Source of the DNA: Sphingobium faniae
Lineage (GTDB): Bacteria > Pseudomonadota > Alphaproteobacteria > Sphingomonadales > Sphingomonadaceae
NCBI GenBank assembly: GCA_900100475.1
Contig: FMTU01000019.1
Location: forward strand, 1 to 55,994
Length of the DNA: 55,994 nt
Direction of reading: 5' to 3'
The notes below the pieces were generated by a model. The model was not told the DNA's origin, ran no database searches, and saw only the letters and a program-made list of their open reading frames with translations. Position 1 is the first letter of the stretch, and every line of letters begins with the position of its first letter. The position numbers and the translations under genes were made by a program. Shown here piece after piece: positions 6,907 through 14,625 of the stretch.

Positions 6907-7428
6907 ATGGCCATTCGTGATCTCATACCCTGGAGCCGGCAGGAAAACCGGCTTCCCGTTCCGGTCAGCGCCAAGCGCGACCAGGAGCCCGACCATCACC
7001 CGCTGCTGTCGCTGCACCGCGAGGTGAACCGCCTGTTCGACGATGTCTTCCGCGGCTTCGGCATACCCGGCTTCGGCGGTGTCGGCCGTGACCTTGCCTG
7101 GCCGCATGTCGAGCTTGGCGAGACCGACACGGAGATCCGCGTTACCGCCGAACTTCCCGGTCTCGACGAGAAGGACGTCGATATCACCGTCGAGGACGGC
7201 GTCCTGACGCTGCGCGGCGAGAAGCGCGCGCAGGTCGAGGACAAGGAGCGCGGCTATTCGGAGCGGAGCTATGGTCGCTTCGAACGTCGCATCGGCCTGC
7301 CGCAGGGCATCGACCGCGACAAGGCGGCGGCGACCTTCAAGAACGGCGTGCTGACCGTCACGCTACCCAGGTCGGAGGCGGCGAACGAGAATGTTCGCCG
7401 GATTCCGGTCAATGGCAAGGCGGCTTGA
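6907..7428 (+). CDS. hsp20: Small heat-shock protein Hsp20 (HSP16-like class)
   Basis: The 173-residue protein belongs to a different subgroup from its neighbour. It has the WPHVELGETDTEIRVTAELP / GLDEKDVDITVEDGVLTLRG alpha-crystallin core, YGRFERRIGLPQGIDRDKAA and a C-terminal FKNGVLTVTLPR. The N-terminal arm (residues 1-45) is amphipathic and includes LLSLHREVNRLFDDVFRGFG, typical of the oligomerisation arm. AAGGAG at 6892 fits the ATG at 6907 better than the upstream ATG at 6898. Confidence 0.93.
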   Translation: MAIRDLIPWSRQENRLPVPVSAKRDQEPDHHPLLSLHREVNRLFDDVFRGFGIPGFGGVGRDLAWPHVELGETDTEIRVTAELPGLDEKDVDITVEDGVLTLRGEKRAQVEDKERGYSERSYGRFERRIGLPQGIDRDKAAATFKNGVLTVTLPRSEAANENVRRIPVNGKAA

Positions 7429-7432
7429 CGAC

Positions 7433-7855
7433 ATGGCCCGGGACCTGCGTCCTGGGCCGCTCGCCAATGACTATCAGCGCCTTTCGTCTTGGGGGAGCGC
7501 ATTTCCCGCAGACGCCGAGGCGATTGTCGAACCGCTCCCGGTGGCCGCCAACCAGGGTGGCCGCCGGAATCGCGGATGGCGGGTCCGCTTCAAGGCGCGC
7601 TGGGCACCCACGATCGATCCGCTGACGGGCTGGACAGGCGGCGGTGATCCGCTGGAAACGATCGAGCTGCGGTTTCCCGATCGCGAGTCGGCCGAGAATT
7701 ATTGTGCACGCGAGGGCCTGGCTTTCCGCTGCGTTCGCCATTCTTCCCGTCTGCCCAATGGGCCGCGTCTCCCCGCCGACCCGGCGCCGATGCTGTGCTG
7801 CTGGCCGTCCGGCCCGCATGCGCTTTGCTGCGGCGCTTATCCGATCGCGGCGTAG
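7433..7855 (+). CDS. NDUFS4-like (complex I accessory) domain protein
   Basis: The segment WRVRFKARWAPTIDPLTGWT-GGGDPLETIELRFPDRESAENYC-REGL matches the NDUFS4 family (NADH dehydrogenase ubiquinone Fe-S protein 4). The known chromosomal protein is an accessory subunit of respiratory complex I. Here the domain (about residues 45-105) is followed by an unusual tail with two CC pairs (MLCCWPSGPHALCCG). The gene starts only five bases after the hsp20 stop (or overlaps it if the ATG at 7412 is used), so it is in the heat-shock transcript. No other complex I gene is present. Its role is unknown; protection or repair of complex I on stress is inference. Confidence 0.7.
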   Translation: MARDLRPGPLANDYQRLSSWGSAFPADAEAIVEPLPVAANQGGRRNRGWRVRFKARWAPTIDPLTGWTGGGDPLETIELRFPDRESAENYCAREGLAFRCVRHSSRLPNGPRLPADPAPMLCCWPSGPHALCCGAYPIAA

Positions 7856-7870
7856 CGCCGCAACTGTGCG

Positions 7871-8161
7871 TCACTTCGCGTCGATAGCTCCATCGAGCGC
7901 GGCGAGCACCCGGTTGATCATGGCCGCGTTGCTCGCCGCCTTCGGCAATTCTCGCCGCGCGAAAATCTGCAATCGCATCACGTCACGCTGCGGTAGGCGC
8001 AAGGTGACGGTCGCCTCGTCAATCTCGTCCAACGGCTTTCCCTGAACCGCTTTCCCCGATCGCACGAAGTGATCGAGCAGGCGCTTGCGATCGGCGAAGG
8101 TCCAGCCCAGCGCCTCCAGCTCGGCCGGTGATAGCGACAGCAGCGCCAGCGCGAATTCCAT
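7871..8161 (-). CDS. Conserved hypothetical protein, probably 5'-frameshifted
   Basis: The ATG at 8161 gives 96 residues (MEFALALLSLSPAELEALGW, then FADRKRLLDHFVRSGKAVQG). The same frame stays open upstream to 8234 and encodes SGSWRERDGRTIQIRLPFAD, which looks like genuine protein sequence but has no start codon. A GTG overlapping the upstream stop (GTGA at 8234-8237) lies in the next frame. A one-base frameshift in the first few codons is therefore likely, and the natural product would be about 120 residues. The function is unknown. It is coupled to the 79-aa gene upstream. Confidence 0.5.
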   Translation of the reverse strand: MEFALALLSLSPAELEALGWTFADRKRLLDHFVRSGKAVQGKPLDEIDEATVTLRLPQRDVMRLQIFARRELPKAASNAAMINRVLAALDGAIDAK

Positions 8162-8233
8162 GATGTCGGCAAAGGGCAGACGGATCTGGATGGTCCGGCC
8201 GTCGCGCTCGCGCCAGCTGCCTGATGCCTTGGC

Positions 8234-8473
8234 TCACTGCGTGGCCTGGCCGCCCGAGCGCCCCTTTTGGTCAAGTGTGCGCATGGCCGCGAGCACATCA
8301 TCGAGGCGGACGGGTTTGTCGAAGCCGGGCGGCTTCCTCAGCGATGGCTGGTTCTCGACCGCCACGCGGTCGGACGCCCAGGATGCGAGGATGGCGCGCT
8401 TCACCTCCGGCTCGAGGCTGGGATGCTTGGCGATATCAAAAGGGTGAAGAAATCGGGAAACAGGCTGCGACAT
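8234..8473 (-). CDS. Conserved small hypothetical protein (79 aa)
   Basis: The product starts MSQPVSRFLHPFDIAKHPSL and continues with KRAILASWASDRVAVENQP and LDDVLAAMRTLDQ. Small proteins of this form are common in alphaproteobacterial accessory regions; I know of no function. AAAGGAGG lies at good spacing upstream on the minus strand. It is the first gene of a minus-strand pair with the reading frame ending at 7871. Confidence 0.75.
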   Translation of the reverse strand: MSQPVSRFLHPFDIAKHPSLEPEVKRAILASWASDRVAVENQPSLRKPPGFDKPVRLDDVLAAMRTLDQKGRSGGQATQ

Positions 8474-8560
8474 GATGGGCCTCCTTTCGTTTCAGGTCGC
8501 TGCATTGATCCAGGGCCGACGGGGTCGGCCTAACAAGATTTGGAATTGATCAGCGCTCTA

Positions 8561-8700
8561 TCAAGAGGCGTTGGGAAGGTTGTCGAACCATTCAGCGTAA
8601 GGCGCGGTCCGCGCCATATGTCGATTGAAATCCGGGGCGCCGTCACTCCACCAGACCGGCCCGCGTTCACCTAGCGCGCGCTTTGCTTCATCGACTGACG
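8561..8700 (-). pseudogene. Truncated small conserved gene (ALGERGPVWW family)
   Basis: From about 8700 to the stop at 8561 the minus strand encodes SVDEAKRALGERGPVWWSDG followed by APDFNRHMARTAPYAEWF. This sequence looks like a common small alphaproteobacterial protein of unknown function. No start codon or ribosome-binding site exists in frame at the expected place, and upstream sequence reads as nonsense in this frame. The gene has lost its 5' end at a junction near 8700. Confidence 0.5.
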
Positions 8701-8811
8701 CATGAGGCGGACTATGCCGAAGAGGTGTCCGGCTATCTTGTCGACGAGGCGGGCGACCACGAATATCACCGGAGCCGGGTCTATGCTGCCGATGGTGAGC
8801 CCGTTTCCTGA
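8674..8811 (+). pseudogene. C-terminal fragment of an unidentified plus-strand gene
   Basis: The plus frame ending at TGA 8809-8811 encodes THEADYAEEVSGYLVDEAGD then HEYHRSRVYAADGEPVS. Composition and codon use look like real protein sequence. There is no start codon with a ribosome-binding site, and it abuts the minus-strand remnant near 8700. It is best read as the tail of a gene cut by the same rearrangement. I do not recognise the family. Confidence 0.35.
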
Positions 8812-8847
8812 AATATAACCCGCGGGGCGGTCTTGAATATGACCAAA

Positions 8848-8867
8848 GACTAGTCATATAACTAGTC
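8848..8867 (+). promoter_or_regulatory. Palindromic operator of the Phd/VapC pair
   Basis: GACTAGT-CATATA-ACTAGTC is a perfect inverted repeat with a 6-base spacer, ending 16 bases before the antitoxin start. Antitoxins of this class normally repress their own promoter through such a site. Confidence 0.65.
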
Positions 8868-8883
8868 TGTTAGGAGAATTGAG

Positions 8884-9138
8884 ATGAAGTCGTGGCCTGT
8901 ACAGGATGCCAAAGCACGCTTCAGCGAATTGCTGGCGGCTTGTGCCGCACAGGGCCCGCAAATGGTCACCAAGCGAGGTGTCGAAACGGCGGTGCTCGTG
9001 CCTGCGGCCGAATGGCATCGAATTCAACAACGCTCGCGCCCCACGCTTAAGCAATTGCTCCTTTCGGATCGTGAACGCGGCGACCTTGCGATTCCTGCCC
9101 GGGGTGCCCGTAAGCGCCGCGTTGCCAAAGCATTGTAG
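8884..9138 (+). CDS. Phd/YefM-family antitoxin
   Basis: The 84-residue protein begins MKSWPVQDAKARFSELLAAC and has VTKRGVETAVLVPAAEWHRI, the N-terminal Phd/YefM DNA-binding fold. The basic C-terminal tail (LLLSDRERGDLAIPARGARK) is the toxin-binding part. AGGAG lies just upstream. Its stop is directly followed by the toxin ATG, and a perfect palindrome lies in the promoter. Confidence 0.9.
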   Translation: MKSWPVQDAKARFSELLAACAAQGPQMVTKRGVETAVLVPAAEWHRIQQRSRPTLKQLLLSDRERGDLAIPARGARKRRVAKAL

Positions 9139-9543
9139 ATGTTCCTTCTCGACACCAACATCGTCTCGGAGCTTCGTCGTGCTCGTCCCCACGGCGCCGT
9201 GCTTGCCTGGCTGGAAGCCCAGGAGGATGCCGACCTTTACCTTTCGGCGGTCACCTTGGGAGAGATTCAGGCCGGCATCGAGATTACGCGGACGCAGGAT
9301 CCACTTCGGGCGGCGCAGATCGAAGCCTGGGCTGATGAACTGGCGTCGGTATGGAACATCTTGTCTGCCGACGTGGCGATCTTCAGGCTCTGGGCGAAGC
9401 TCATGCATCGCCAACCAGACCATCTTTATGAGGACGCGCTGATCGCAGCGACCGCGCAGATCCACAACCTCACTGTCGTCACGCGCAACACAACTGATTT
9501 CACGGCCTTTGGAGTGCCGCTATTCAATCCGTTCGGATCGTGA
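9139..9543 (+). CDS. vapC: PIN-domain RNase toxin (VapC/FitB-like)
   Basis: The 134-residue PIN domain protein has the conserved acidic residues: D5 in LLDTNIVSELRR, E42 in TLGEIQAGIE, D99 in YEDALIAATA and D120 in TRNTTDF. These bind the metal that cleaves RNA. The sequence is closest in style to FitB-like PIN proteins. It starts immediately after the antitoxin stop, and its length is normal, so the pair appears functional. Confidence 0.92.
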   Translation: MFLLDTNIVSELRRARPHGAVLAWLEAQEDADLYLSAVTLGEIQAGIEITRTQDPLRAAQIEAWADELASVWNILSADVAIFRLWAKLMHRQPDHLYEDALIAATAQIHNLTVVTRNTTDFTAFGVPLFNPFGS

Positions 9544-9739
9544 CCTGCAAGCCTTGATCCTGTCGCATACGCAGCGCCTGGCCAGCCTCCATAGAACACG
9601 TTGTCGCCCAGATCCTTCATCTCGAGAATCTCTAGATCGGGTCTCCCTTCGGGTTGCTTGTGGACGTGCACCTCGGTGACTTCGCCATTCCCGAACAAAA
9701 GAGAGAACCTGACTGGAGGCTATCCATTACCCGCTCAGA
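9544..9739. other. Spacer with a possible decayed minus-strand reading frame
   Basis: This segment separates vapC from the convergent tetR gene. The minus strand is open from about 9712 to 9560 and encodes VRFSLLFGNGEVTEVHVHKQ and LEILEMKDLGDNVFYGGWP, which looks protein-like. However, it begins after an in-frame stop, has no proper start, and runs into the antisense of vapC. It may be a gene remnant. Confidence 0.25.
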
Positions 9740-10399
9740 TCAGTTGTCAAGAAACAGGCGCCGTACCATCGACCGATGAAGCATTGCCTGCCGCTCCAAA
9801 ATCGAAGGGTCGGCCAAGGCCCGCTGCATGATGATGCTGCCATCGGCGATGACGGTCATCTGGTCGGCGAGGTCGGAGATGTCTACTGCGACGCGCGGCG
9901 GATGCACCGGGACGATCTCTTCCAGCCAGCGCAGGAACCGTGCGCGCCATGCCAGCATTCCCTCCCGATTGAGGCGCACCACGGTCTCGTCGAACAGCCG
10001 GTCCTGGTAGGTCAGCGTGGAGACGATGCAGCCCGGATGCTGCGCGATCATGTCGCGGACCATTTCCGAATATAGTTTCAGGAAGATCAGGAAGGCGTGC
10101 AGGGGATCGTCATGAAGTTCCCTCGCCCGAACCTCGAGCTGGTCCAGCACGATCTCGCTCTCCGCCAGATAGCGTTCGAGCAACTGACGCGCGAGATCAT
10201 TCTTGTCCTTGAAATGATAAAAGAATCCGCTCTTGGTAATCCCGGCCGCCTCGACCAGTTCCTCGATCGACGTCGCGGCGAAGCCCTTCTGGATGATCGC
10301 GTCATAGGCAAAGTCGAGCAGCCGCTCGTGCGTTTGCGACCGTTTGCGGGTCGACAACTGTACCGAAGGTAGAGTTTGCCGGGGCGCGGCAGGGCACAT
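9740..10399 (-). CDS. TetR-family transcriptional regulator
   Basis: The product from the ATG at 10399 is 219 residues. The N-terminal HTH is clear: THERLLDFAYDAIIQKGFAA, TSIEELVEAAGITKSGFFYH and FKDKNDLARQLLERY. The C-terminal ligand domain is typical of TetR regulators of redox or electrophile stress genes. An open frame continues upstream to 10558 but crosses the promoter region of the divergent methyltransferase gene. An 8-bp inverted repeat in the intergenic region is the candidate operator, and the divergent pair is the likely target. Confidence 0.88.
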   Translation of the reverse strand: MCPAAPRQTLPSVQLSTRKRSQTHERLLDFAYDAIIQKGFAATSIEELVEAAGITKSGFFYHFKDKNDLARQLLERYLAESEIVLDQLEVRARELHDDPLHAFLIFLKLYSEMVRDMIAQHPGCIVSTLTYQDRLFDETVVRLNREGMLAWRARFLRWLEEIVPVHPPRVAVDISDLADQMTVIADGSIIMQRALADPSILERQAMLHRSMVRRLFLDN

Positions 10400-10442
10400 G
10401 GCAGTCACTCGGGTGATGTCGCGGATGCACTTTGTTAGCATA

Positions 10443-10489
10443 TACCGGGCCTTACCGCCATTCGACCATAGCTGACCCTGTGCCCGGTA
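10443..10489. promoter_or_regulatory. Inverted repeat between tetR and the methyltransferase operon
   Basis: TACCGGGC (10443-10450) and GCCCGGTA (10482-10489) form exact inverted arms 31 bases apart in the divergent intergenic region. They could be two half-sites for the TetR regulator, or a stem. The wide spacing makes this tentative. Confidence 0.35.
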
Positions 10490-10546
10490 GATTGGCCGGA
10501 TTGCCGCGCGTAAAATTGGGCGCATAACAGGATAATGGAGTGGATC

Positions 10547-11497
10547 ATGCGCCCTCATACCCTTTCACCGCTTCCGCCATTCGACCGGCTGTTCCTCACC
10601 GATGCGGGCCTCGAAACGGATCTCATCTATAATCACGGCATCGACCTGCCGTTTTTCGCGTCGATCTCGCTTCTGCGGACCGAAAGCGGCCGGCAGGCGT
10701 TGAAGGACTATTACCGGCCTTATCTGGAACTGGCGGCGCGGCATGGCGCGGGCTTCGTGCTGGAGAGCGTGAGCTGGCGTGCAAGCCCCGACTGGGCAGT
10801 GCCATTGGGCCTGACGCCAGCGGAACTCGATGCCCTGAATGTCGCCTCGGTCGATCTGCTGCATGAATTGCGTGACGCGTTTGAACCCCATGGCTTCCCC
10901 ATATTGGTGAGCGGATGCATGGGGCCTCGGGGAGACGGTTATGATCCGGGCCGGATCATGAGCCGCATCGAGGCAGAGGACTATCATAGCCATCAGGCCG
11001 CGATCCTGTCTTCCGCCCGGCCGGACATGCTGTCGGCGTTCACGATGAACAATGTGAACGAGGCGATCGGCATCACCCGCGCAGCGGCGGCTACTGCCCG
11101 GCCGTTCGTCCTGTCCTTCACGGTCGAAACCGATGGGCGCCTGCCGACAGGCGATCCGCTCGGCGCCGCCATTGAGGTGGTTGACGCGGCGACCGAGGAC
11201 TATCCCGCCTATTACATGATCAACTGCGCACATCCGGAGCATTTCGCGACGACGTTGGATGAGGACGCGGATTGGGTGGCGCGCATCCGGGGCATCCGGG
11301 CGAATGCATCGCGCTGCAGCCATGCCGAACTCGACGCGATGACCGCGCTGGATGCCGGCGACCCCCGCGACCTCGCGCTGCGCTATCGGGCGTTGCGTGC
11401 TCGCCACCCCCAGATACAGGTCCTTGGCGGCTGTTGCGGGACCGATCACCGGCACGTCGAGGCTATCGCCAGCGAGTGCCTGCTGGCCACGAACTGA
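10547..11497 (+). CDS. Homocysteine S-methyltransferase family protein
   Basis: The 316-residue protein has the zinc-thiol methyltransferase pattern: LTDAGLETDLIYNHGIDLP at the start, INCAHPEHF with the first zinc cysteine, and VLGGCCGTDHRH with the paired cysteines near the end. Such enzymes move a methyl group from S-methylmethionine, SAM or a betaine to homocysteine (MmuM/BHMT class). GGAG at 10537-10540 favours the ATG at 10547 over 10535. It is followed by a SAM methyltransferase in one transcript and diverges from tetR. The methyl donor cannot be told from sequence. Confidence 0.88.
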   Translation: MRPHTLSPLPPFDRLFLTDAGLETDLIYNHGIDLPFFASISLLRTESGRQALKDYYRPYLELAARHGAGFVLESVSWRASPDWAVPLGLTPAELDALNVASVDLLHELRDAFEPHGFPILVSGCMGPRGDGYDPGRIMSRIEAEDYHSHQAAILSSARPDMLSAFTMNNVNEAIGITRAAAATARPFVLSFTVETDGRLPTGDPLGAAIEVVDAATEDYPAYYMINCAHPEHFATTLDEDADWVARIRGIRANASRCSHAELDAMTALDAGDPRDLALRYRALRARHPQIQVLGGCCGTDHRHVEAIASECLLATN

Positions 11498-11529
11498 ACC
11501 GCCGCCTTCGAAAATGAGAGGTTCTGACC

Positions 11530-12354
11530 ATGACAGATACGATCATCAATCCGAACAGGGCATTGTGGGAGAAGGGTGATTTCACCCGCCTCGCCGCAAC
11601 CATGCGGGACAGCGGAGACGCGCTCATCGCCACATTGGATGTTGGCCCCGGGATGGACGTCCTCGATCTTGGTTGCGGCGACGGGACAACCGCCCTGCCA
11701 TCCGCGCGGCGAGGCGCCAGGGTTCTTGGCGTCGACATCGCCTCGAACCTGGTTGCGGCAGGCATTCGTCGCGCCCGTGAAGCGGGACTGGACAATCTTC
11801 ATTTCCAGCAGGGCGACGCTTCGTCGCTCGATGATCTCTCCGACGGGCGTTTCGATCTGGTGGTCAGCATGTTTGGCGCGATGTTCGCCCCCAGGCCGTT
11901 CGACACTGCGCGCGAGATGGTGCGCGTGACCCGCTCGGGCGGACGCATCGTCATGGGCAACTGGATACCCGGGGACCCGACGCTCGTCGCCCGTATCCTG
12001 CAGATCTGCGCCGCCTACACCCCGCCACCGCCGGAAGGCTTCGTCAGCCCGATCAGCTGGGGGCTGGAAGATCAGGTCAACGAGCGCTTCGGCGCGGCGG
12101 GCATCGGTCGGGAAAACATCGCCTGCGAGCGTGCGACTTACACGTTCCGCTATGCAGGGCCGTCATCGGCGTTCCTGTCCGTGTTTCGCGATTATTACGG
12201 CCCGACCATGAACGCGTTCGACGCGGCCGATAAGGATGGCCGGCGCGACGATCTGCAGGCGGAACTGGAAAAGCTTTTCGCCAGCGAAAATCGCGGCGGC
12301 GCAGACTCAACGGAAATCCCCGCGACCTACCTCAAGGTGACAGTCCGAGTCTGA
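11530..12354 (+). CDS. Class I SAM-dependent methyltransferase
   Basis: The 274-residue protein has motif I VLDLGCGDGTTALPSARRGA near residues 43-62, an acidic post-I VLGVDIASNL, and post-motifs FDLVVSMFGAMFAPRPFD and GGRIVMGNWIP, as in UbiE-like methyltransferases. It lies 32 bases after the homocysteine methyltransferase gene, which suggests a shared methyl-cycle role. The substrate is unknown. A second methyltransferase of similar type lies at 27.8-28.6 kb on the other strand. Confidence 0.88.
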   Translation: MTDTIINPNRALWEKGDFTRLAATMRDSGDALIATLDVGPGMDVLDLGCGDGTTALPSARRGARVLGVDIASNLVAAGIRRAREAGLDNLHFQQGDASSLDDLSDGRFDLVVSMFGAMFAPRPFDTAREMVRVTRSGGRIVMGNWIPGDPTLVARILQICAAYTPPPPEGFVSPISWGLEDQVNERFGAAGIGRENIACERATYTFRYAGPSSAFLSVFRDYYGPTMNAFDAADKDGRRDDLQAELEKLFASENRGGADSTEIPATYLKVTVRV

Positions 12355-12385
12355 AATGACGAGTTGTGGCCGACCCAGGGCCTGC

Positions 12386-12892
12386 TCAGGCGAAAGCCTG
12401 ATCCGCTGCCCCTCCGCATGAGGTGCGGGCATTGCCTTTGGCGCGTTCGGGAGACGCAAGGAAGATGGGCGCGTGACAAGCCGATGGACTAAAGTGGCCG
12501 ATGTCCCTGCCAAGCACGCGCCGTATCAGGATCCGTGTCGAACGCAGCGCAACATGCAGTGGCCCCGCAAGGCCGGGATTGGCGGCTTTTTCTCTTGCGG
12601 GCAGGGCATTTGTCTCGAGCAGCGTGAACAGGCGCCTTTCGTCTTCAGTGAGATCGGCTCTGGCCGGCTCACCGGCACGAAAACGCTGACCCAACCAGGC
12701 CTCATGAATGGCGAGCAAGGCGGCAATGGCGGGGGCGAGAAATCCGGCATGATGGGTTTCGAGTCGGGCAAACAAGGTCGGGAGGACCGGCCGCTGGCGG
12801 TCAATCGCCTCACGCCAACAACGCACCGCATCGACGACGAGCGATTCGGGAGCCCAAGGGGCTGCGGCGATCATGGGACTCGCGTGGAACAA
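12386..12892 (-). CDS. Hypothetical protein, sphingomonad type
   Basis: The 168-residue reading frame converges on the methyltransferase gene. AGGAGG just upstream of a TTG at 12892 supports that start; an ATG at 12874 is the alternative. The N-terminus (MIAAAPWAPESLVVDAVRCW) and ...LTEDERRLFTLLETN suggest a small helical cytoplasmic protein similar to short uncharacterised sphingomonad proteins. I know of no function. Confidence 0.55.
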   Translation of the reverse strand: MFHASPMIAAAPWAPESLVVDAVRCWREAIDRQRPVLPTLFARLETHHAGFLAPAIAALLAIHEAWLGQRFRAGEPARADLTEDERRLFTLLETNALPAREKAANPGLAGPLHVALRSTRILIRRVLGRDIGHFSPSACHAPIFLASPERAKGNARTSCGGAADQAFA

Positions 12893-13153
12893 GGCGACCT
12901 CCTATCGTAAGATCCCCTGTTTCTGATTGCTCCGGTCAATAAGCTAGGACGGTCATGTTGCAGCGGCAAGACAATGTGTCATTGCGCTGCGGCGGGCTGG
13001 TGGTCAGGCTCGCCGTGATGTCCCGACTGCCTGGCTGTCGTCACGTTTTCATTCCCTGCGAGGATGTCGGGACGTCGCACATTATTCCTTGATCAGCGGT
13101 GCACGTCGGTCGTGTACTGTTCGACGTGTCTTTACCGTCCGAGGGCAAATATC

Positions 13154-14212
13154 ATGCGACTTCACAGCTTTGTTTTCGGATTGGTCGTCGTTGCCGTGTC
13201 GGCGGCGTTTCTGTGGGTGATCAGCCCTTATGCGGGCGCTGTCCTGTGGGGCGTTATCTTCGCGATCATGTTCATCGGCATGAAGGAGCGCCTGTCGGCC
13301 CGTTTTGGCGGTCGGGATGGCCTGGCGTCGCTCTTGACGCTGCTCGTCATCATCGCGCTGGTGATCGTTCCGTCGATCCTGCTGGCCTCGCTCGTCCTCA
13401 ACGAAGCAGTTCATGCGTATCAGAATGTCTCCGCCAGCGGGTTTAACCCCAACGGCTTCGTTGAGAAGGTTCTTGCGGCCGCACCGGACTGGGCCCAACC
13501 GATGTTGCAGTCGGCCTTGGGCGGGGCGTCTGACGCGGCCGGGACGATATCCCGGGTTCTGACCGGCGCCTTGTCGTCACTGTCGTCCGCGGCCTTGAGC
13601 CTCGGTCAATCGGCGGCCGCTCTGGTCATTGCCTTCGGCGTCACGCTCTACCTCACCTTTTTTCTGCTCAGGGATGGGCGAAGCCTCGCCGAAAAGATCG
13701 CGACGACCGTACCGCTCGATCGCGAGTTCTATGATGCCCTGAGCGAGCGTTTCGTCCAGGTCATCAGGGCGATGATCAAGGGATCGCTTGTCGTCGCCGT
13801 GGCCCAGGGCATGATTGGGGGCGTGGTTTTTGCTCTGTTGGGTATTCCCGGAGCGGCCTTGTGGGGCACGCTGATGGGCGCGATGTCGTTGATCCCCGCA
13901 GTGGGGACGGGAATAGTCTGGGTTCCGGTTGCGCTGTACCTGCTTTTCACCGGATCGATAACGGAAGGGCTGATCCTGATTGCCTGCGGCGCCCTCATCA
14001 TCAGCACGGTCGACAATGTGCTGCGTCCGATCCTCGTCGGCCGGGAAACCAAAATGCCCGATCCGCTGATCCTGATTTCGACGCTCGGCGGTATCGCGGT
14101 CGCCGGCTTCAACGGGCTCATTATCGGTCCCGTCATCGCCGCCATGTTCATCACCGTCTGGAGCATGGCCGGCAAGGCGGCGGATCATGTCCGGCGCAAC
14201 GAGTCCCCCTGA
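13154..14212 (+). CDS. AI-2E-family (PerM/YdiK-like) transporter
   Basis: The 352-residue membrane protein has roughly eight hydrophobic segments (for example FVFGLVVVAVSAAFLWVISP, LLTLLVIIALVIVPSILLAS) and the family end signature VDNVLRPILVGRETKMPDPL followed by LILISTLGGIAVAGFNGLIIGP. The family exports small molecules or sodium; named members export AI-2, but most have no known substrate. I chose the ATG at 13154 because the upstream open frame is not membrane-like. It stands alone with about 260 bases of promoter region. Confidence 0.88.
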   Translation: MRLHSFVFGLVVVAVSAAFLWVISPYAGAVLWGVIFAIMFIGMKERLSARFGGRDGLASLLTLLVIIALVIVPSILLASLVLNEAVHAYQNVSASGFNPNGFVEKVLAAAPDWAQPMLQSALGGASDAAGTISRVLTGALSSLSSAALSLGQSAAALVIAFGVTLYLTFFLLRDGRSLAEKIATTVPLDREFYDALSERFVQVIRAMIKGSLVVAVAQGMIGGVVFALLGIPGAALWGTLMGAMSLIPAVGTGIVWVPVALYLLFTGSITEGLILIACGALIISTVDNVLRPILVGRETKMPDPLILISTLGGIAVAGFNGLIIGPVIAAMFITVWSMAGKAADHVRRNESP

Positions 14213-14625
14213 TCGACATAGTCGTCAGCTCCCTCATCGATCAGACGGCCTAAGCTCTGCACGGTGGTGTATTTTCGCGCTTATGCCGAGGAAGGAGCCA
14301 AGGGTACACCTTCGCCTCATTGGCTGATCTTTGGCGATGGACTCGAGAGCTGATCCCGATCTCAAAGAGGAAGATCGCCCCCTGAAGGCATGAGGTCGGA
14401 AAGCGTCATCCAGCCTGGGCCTGAATATGCGGCGTTGTCACGCTGAGAGGCCTGACAATATCGAATATCGGGTAATGCTCGTCAGGTTCCCGTCAGATTT
14501 GGCGGCGATGTTCGCATGCGCCGAGCAAGACGCCCCTGGCTTCTTGTCCGAAATCAATCCCAAAGCTGGCCCGATCGCTACAGGGTGAAGTGAACAATTG
14601 GCACAAAGGCCGGGCAAGGATCAAA
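14213..14625. other. 413-base intergenic region before the ferric-reductase-like gene
   Basis: No coding sequence is convincing on either strand. The notable element is the direct repeat CGTCAG-N5-CGTCAG at 14480-14496 with a -10-like hexamer 9 bases on, leaving a leader of about 115 bases before the gene. The first half of the region shows nothing I can identify. Confidence 0.5.
14480..14496 (+). promoter_or_regulatory. Direct-repeat response-regulator box, ferric-reductase-like gene
   Basis: CGTCAG at 14480-14485 and 14491-14496, 11 bases apart centre to centre, followed after 9 bases by CGATGT as a possible -10. The same arrangement is found before the VIT gene, the response regulator and the RND operon. 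Direct repeats about one helical turn apart are the usual target of OmpR-type regulators. Confidence 0.6.

Noticed and set aside
13064..13153. N-terminal extension of the AI-2E transporter.
   Set aside because: The extra residues are Cys/Arg-rich, unlike the family, and the ATG at 13154 gives the normal first membrane segment.
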